Shown: in pieces, positions 60,574 through 64,000 of the stretch | Layout of the letters: the number at the start of each line of letters is the position of its first letter | How positions within the stretch are numbered: the stretch's first letter is position 1 | Source of the DNA: Litchfieldia alkalitelluris | Lineage (GTDB): Bacteria; Bacillota; Bacilli; Bacillales; Bacillaceae_L | Reading direction: 5' to 3' | Assembly: GCF_002019645.1 (NCBI RefSeq) | Contig: NZ_KV917374.1 | Span: forward strand, 5,354,369 to 5,418,368 | Length of the DNA stretch: 64,000 bases | Notes under the pieces: generated by a model | The model's database searches: none | The model's input: the letters and a program-made list of their open reading frames with translations, nothing else | What the model was told of the DNA's origin: nothing | Program-made: the position numbers and the translations under genes

Positions 60574-61986
60574 CTAAGCCTTTTCATGTGGAAGAACTGT
60601 ATCAGGATAGATGTCTGTTGGATATTTCCCATTAAAACATGCCATACACTGACCTTTAAATTCCCCATCATCAGACCTGCCAATTGCATCCACTAATCCT
60701 TGTTCACTTAAAAACACAAGCGAATCTGCACCAATCAACTGTCTCATTTCTTCAATTGAGTGTGACGAAGCAATTAACTCCTCATGTGTTGATGTATCAA
60801 TTCCATAAAAACATGGATTTTTAATCGGCGGTGAACTAATTCGCACATGAACCTCAGTTGCTCCCGCTTCTCTAAGCATTGTTACAATACGGCGACTTGT
60901 TGTTCCACGAACGATTGAATCGTCAACCATAACTACACGCTTTCCTTCAACAACCCCGCGAACCGGTGATAGCTTCATTTTTACCCCTTGTTCACGTAAT
61001 GATTGTGATGGTTGTATAAATGTACGACCTACATAGCGATTTTTAATCAGACCTAATTCATACGGAATACCAGAAGCTTCTGCAAAACCAATCGCTGCAG
61101 ACATACTTGAATCAGGTACACCTGTAACAACATCTGCCTCAATTACCGCTTCTTCAGCTAGCTTTTTCCCTAGGCTCTTACGTGCTGTATGAATATTAAT
61201 TCCACCGATATTACTATCTGGTCTTGAAAAATAAATATATTCCATGCTACAAATCGCACGGTTTGTATTTAATGAGAAATGCTCTGACGTCATTCCTTCA
61301 TCATTTATCACTAAAAATTCACCTGGCTCAACATCACGTACATATGTTGCTCCTACCACATCGAATGCACAGGTTTCTGAAGCGACAACATATGCATCAC
61401 CTAAACGTCCTAGTGATAATGGACGAAGACCGTTTGGATCAAGTGCCACCATCATTTTTTTCTCCGTCATTAAAATAAACGCATACGCGCCTTTAATCAT
61501 CGATAAGGCGTTTTTAACACGGTCATGAATTTTTGTATAACCACTTCTTCTTGTTAAATGTGCTAAAACTTCTGTATCAGAAGTAGATTGAAAGATACTA
61601 CCTTGATTTTCTAACTGATGCTTTAAAGCATTAGCATTTACTAGATTTCCATTATGAGCAATCGCTAATCCTCCAACCTGAGAGTGAAACAATAACGGCT
61701 GAACATTTTCAATGCCCCCGCCACCCGCTGTTGCATAACGCACATGGCCAATCGCTGCTTTACCACGAAGATCCTCAATTTGTCCACCACTAAACACTTC
61801 TGTCACAAGACCTTCGCCTTTATGAGCCTTTAGCTTTTCTCCATTACTTACAACAATTCCTGCACCCTCTTGTCCACGGTGTTGTAAGCTATGAAGTCCA
61901 TAATACGTAATTTGTGCAGCATCTGGGTGACCCCAGATGCCAAATATCCCACATTCTTCATTTAAGCCTTTGAGTTCAGCAAGCAT
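60574..61986 (-). CDS. purF: Amidophosphoribosyltransferase
   Basis: A 470-residue glutamine PRPP amidotransferase, the committed first step of purine synthesis. ATG 61986 gives the Bacillus-type propeptide of 11 residues ([11 protein letters not shown]) that is cleaved to expose the catalytic Cys in ECGIFGIWG. The PRPP loop [16 protein letters not shown] is present, and C-terminal [16 protein letters not shown] carries an iron-sulfur Cys motif. AAAGGGG lies 8 bases upstream. It overlaps the end of purL by about 25 bp. Confidence 0.97.
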   Translation of the reverse strand: MLAELKGLNEECGIFGIWGHPDAAQITYYGLHSLQHRGQEGAGIVVSNGEKLKAHKGEGLVTEVFSGGQIEDLRGKAAIGHVRYATAGGGGIENVQPLLFHSQVGGLAIAHNGNLVNANALKHQLENQGSIFQSTSDTEVLAHLTRRSGYTKIHDRVKNALSMIKGAYAFILMTEKKMMVALDPNGLRPLSLGRLGDAYVVASETCAFDVVGATYVRDVEPGEFLVINDEGMTSEHFSLNTNRAICSMEYIYFSRPDSNIGGINIHTARKSLGKKLAEEAVIEADVVTGVPDSSMSAAIGFAEASGIPYELGLIKNRYVGRTFIQPSQSLREQGVKMKLSPVRGVVEGKRVVMVDDSIVRGTTSRRIVTMLREAGATEVHVRISSPPIKNPCFYGIDTSTHEELIASSHSIEEMRQLIGADSLVFLSEQGLVDAIGRSDDGEFKGQCMACFNGKYPTDIYPDTVLPHEKA

Positions 61987-64000
61987 GGGATAGCCCCTTT
62001 CCAAGCGGCACGCAACTCCTCAACAGAGTTGTTGATAAGCTCGTTGCCTTCACTGTTTAATATCACCACATCTGCATTGTTAGTCACTTCACCAACAAGT
62101 GCAGCATCTACTAATTGTTCGAAACGCTCTTTGTTTTCAGCTTTAACTGACACTAAGAAACGTGATTGTGTTTCACTAAATAATTCACTCAAAGCCTCAC
62201 CTTGGACCGTTACACGTGCACCAAGATTCTTCGTACTAAATGTAGATTCTGCTAACGCAACAGCTAAACCACCTTCAGCTAAATCATGAGCAGATGCAAC
62301 CACACCAGCACGAATCGCTGTTAATAGACGCTTTTGTCGATCACTTTCAATCTCTAAATCTAATTCTGGCGCTTGCCCATAAATTTTACCTTCAACAAGC
62401 TTTTGAAGCTCACTTCCACCAAATTCAAGCTTAGCTTCACCGATCACATAAATTAAATCTCCTGCATTCTTGAATTCTTGTGTTGTAATATGTGCTGGAT
62501 CTGAGATTAAACCAACCATCCCAATCACAGGTGTTGGATAGATTGCTACACCATTTGTTTCATTATAAAGTGATACATTCCCACCGATTACTGGTGCGTT
62601 CAACGCACGACAAGCTTCACTAATTCCATCTGCTGCTTGCTCGATTTGCCAGAAAATCTCAGGTTTTTCTGGATTACCAAAGTTTAAGTTATCAGTAATC
62701 GCTAATGGCTCGCCACCTGAGCAAACAATATTACGAGCAGCTTCGCTCACAGCAATTTTCCCACCTACTAATGGGTCAAGATATAAATAGCGAGAGTTAC
62801 AATCAGTTGTCATTGCGAGAGCTTTTTTCGTTCCACGAATTCGAACGACTGCAGCATCAGAACCTGGTGCAACAACTGTATTTGTGCGAACCATATAATC
62901 ATACTGATCATAGACCCATTCTTTGCTCGCAATAGTTGGTTGTGATAATAAATCTACTAACGCTTGGTTATAATCATCTACCTTTGGAGCTTCCACAGTC
63001 ATTGCTTGGAACTCACGGTAATATGCTGGTTCAGCTGATGGTTTGTGATAGACTGGAGCATCTTCAGCAAGCGCATCGACTGGTACATCTGCAATCACTT
63101 CACCTTTATGAAGTAAACGAAGACGTTTGTCATCTGTAACTACACCAATCGCTACTGCTTCTAAGTCATACTTTTCGACGATATCTTGAATTTCTTGCTC
63201 TCTTCCTTTTTCAACGACGATTAACATACGCTCTTGAGACTCTGAAAGCATCATTTCGTATCCAGTCATTCCTGTTTCACGTTGTGGAACAAGGTCTAGA
63301 TTCATTTCAATTCCAGATCCTGCTTTACTAGCCATTTCAGCTGAAGAACTTGTTAATCCCGCTGCACCCATGTCTTGAATTCCGACCATCGCATCACATT
63401 TGACAAGCTCTAAACATGCTTCTAAAAGTAACTTTTCCATAAATGGGTCCCCTACTTGAACCGCTGGACGCTTTGCATCTGAATCCTCAGAAAGCTCCTC
63501 TGAAGCAAATGTCGCACCGTGGATTCCGTCACGACCTGTTTTCGCTCCGATATACATCACTGTGTTTCCTACACCTGTTGCTTGACCTTTTTTAATGTCT
63601 TCATGGTTGATTAATCCTACACACATCGCATTTACTAACGGGTTCCCTTCATACGAAGGATCAAATTGGATTTCTCCACCTACTGTCGGAATTCCAATAC
63701 AGTTCCCGTAACCCGCAATCCCTGCCACTACTTCTTCAAACAAGTATTTTACACGAGGAGATTTTAGCTCTCCAAAACGTAGTGAATTCAATAAAGCAAT
63801 TGGTCTTGCCCCCATTGAAAATACATCGCGAATAATTCCACCTACACCTGTTGCAGCTCCTTGATAAGGCTCAATTGCTGAAGGGTGATTGTGGCTCTCA
63901 ATTTTAAAAACAACCGCTTGATTGTCACCAATATCAACAATCCCTGCACCTTCTCCAGGCCCTTGAAGAACCTTTTCACCAGTTACTGGGAACTTCTTCA
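61962..64000 (-). CDS. purL: Phosphoribosylformylglycinamidine synthase subunit PurL, 5' end cut by window edge
   Basis: The large ATP-dependent subunit of FGAM synthase (step 4), small-PurL type that needs PurS and PurQ. The frame stays open to the window end, so the Met at 63815 is internal; upstream codons give the substrate-binding [22 protein letters not shown]. About 680 of roughly 740 residues are present. Other motifs: GMQ-type [51 protein letters not shown] and [17 protein letters not shown]. It is the first visible gene of the purL-F-M-N-H-D run. Confidence 0.97.
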   Translation of the reverse strand, partial: KKFPVTGEKVLQGPGEGAGIVDIGDNQAVVFKIESHNHPSAIEPYQGAATGVGGIIRDVFSMGARPIALLNSLRFGELKSPRVKYLFEEVVAGIAGYGNCIGIPTVGGEIQFDPSYEGNPLVNAMCVGLINHEDIKKGQATGVGNTVMYIGAKTGRDGIHGATFASEELSEDSDAKRPAVQVGDPFMEKLLLEACLELVKCDAMVGIQDMGAAGLTSSSAEMASKAGSGIEMNLDLVPQRETGMTGYEMMLSESQERMLIVVEKGREQEIQDIVEKYDLEAVAIGVVTDDKRLRLLHKGEVIADVPVDALAEDAPVYHKPSAEPAYYREFQAMTVEAPKVDDYNQALVDLLSQPTIASKEWVYDQYDYMVRTNTVVAPGSDAAVVRIRGTKKALAMTTDCNSRYLYLDPLVGGKIAVSEAARNIVCSGGEPLAITDNLNFGNPEKPEIFWQIEQAADGISEACRALNAPVIGGNVSLYNETNGVAIYPTPVIGMVGLISDPAHITTQEFKNAGDLIYVIGEAKLEFGGSELQKLVEGKIYGQAPELDLEIESDRQKRLLTAIRAGVVASAHDLAEGGLAVALAESTFSTKNLGARVTVQGEALSELFSETQSRFLVSVKAENKERFEQLVDAALVGEVTNNADVVILNSEGNELINNSVEELRAAWKGAIPCLLNSKA

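Overview
The window is chromosomal DNA from a low-GC, spore-forming-type Firmicute of the family Bacillaceae. The main evidence is gene order: purL-purF-purM-purN-purH-purD, yerA, yerB, yerC, pcrB, pcrA, ligA, yerH/camS, a proline symporter, gatC-gatA-gatB, dagK and rlmCD run in the same order as in Bacillus subtilis. Here they run on the minus strand, so the backbone reads right to left. Strong AGGAGG ribosome sites, TTG/GTG starts and U-tract terminators fit the same group. It is a Bacillus relative rather than B. subtilis itself, because many islands differ. Both window edges cut genes: nspC on the left and purL on the right.

Left part (1-20 kb) is mostly accessory. It holds the end of nspC (polyamine synthesis), a GH3 beta-glycosidase, a GT2 glycosyltransferase that is the last intact member of a decayed GH3-gtrA-GT2 operon, a LysR regulator, UDP-galactopyranose mutase and a MetE-like methyltransferase. 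A five-gene catabolic operon follows (GH88 unsaturated glucuronyl hydrolase, two Gfo/Idh/MocA dehydrogenases, a TIM-barrel isomerase, a DUF2264 protein), controlled by a divergent AraC regulator. A tRNA-dihydrouridine synthase closes this part.

Between 20.5 and 28.2 kb lies a complete four-gene Wadjet/MksBEFG-type SMC plasmid-defence operon in the order jetD-jetA-jetB-jetC, inserted next to rlmCD. The block from 28.5 to 48.8 kb is mostly conserved housekeeping: rlmCD, a GNAT acetyltransferase, dagK, an ECF sigma/anti-sigma operon with two membrane proteins, gatCAB, putP with a 39-residue membrane mini-gene just upstream, P5C dehydrogenase, camS, ligA and pcrA.

The most striking object is at 49.7-51.9 kb, between pcrB and yerC. 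About 42 tandem units of 52 bp each carry a 12-bp inverted repeat around an 11-bp loop. The spacing is exactly 52 bp over 39 consecutive unit starts, about five helical turns, and no convincing gene lies inside. On the minus strand every unit looks like an intrinsic terminator, and the array abuts the real terminator of yerC.

The right end (52-64 kb) has yerC, yerB, yerA, a DUF2892 membrane protein, a 33-residue membrane protein convergent with purD, and the purine operon. A GC-rich dispersed palindromic repeat sits inside the purine operon between purN and purH. Intergenic regions across the window carry several other dispersed structured repeats, including a four-palindrome element present three times.
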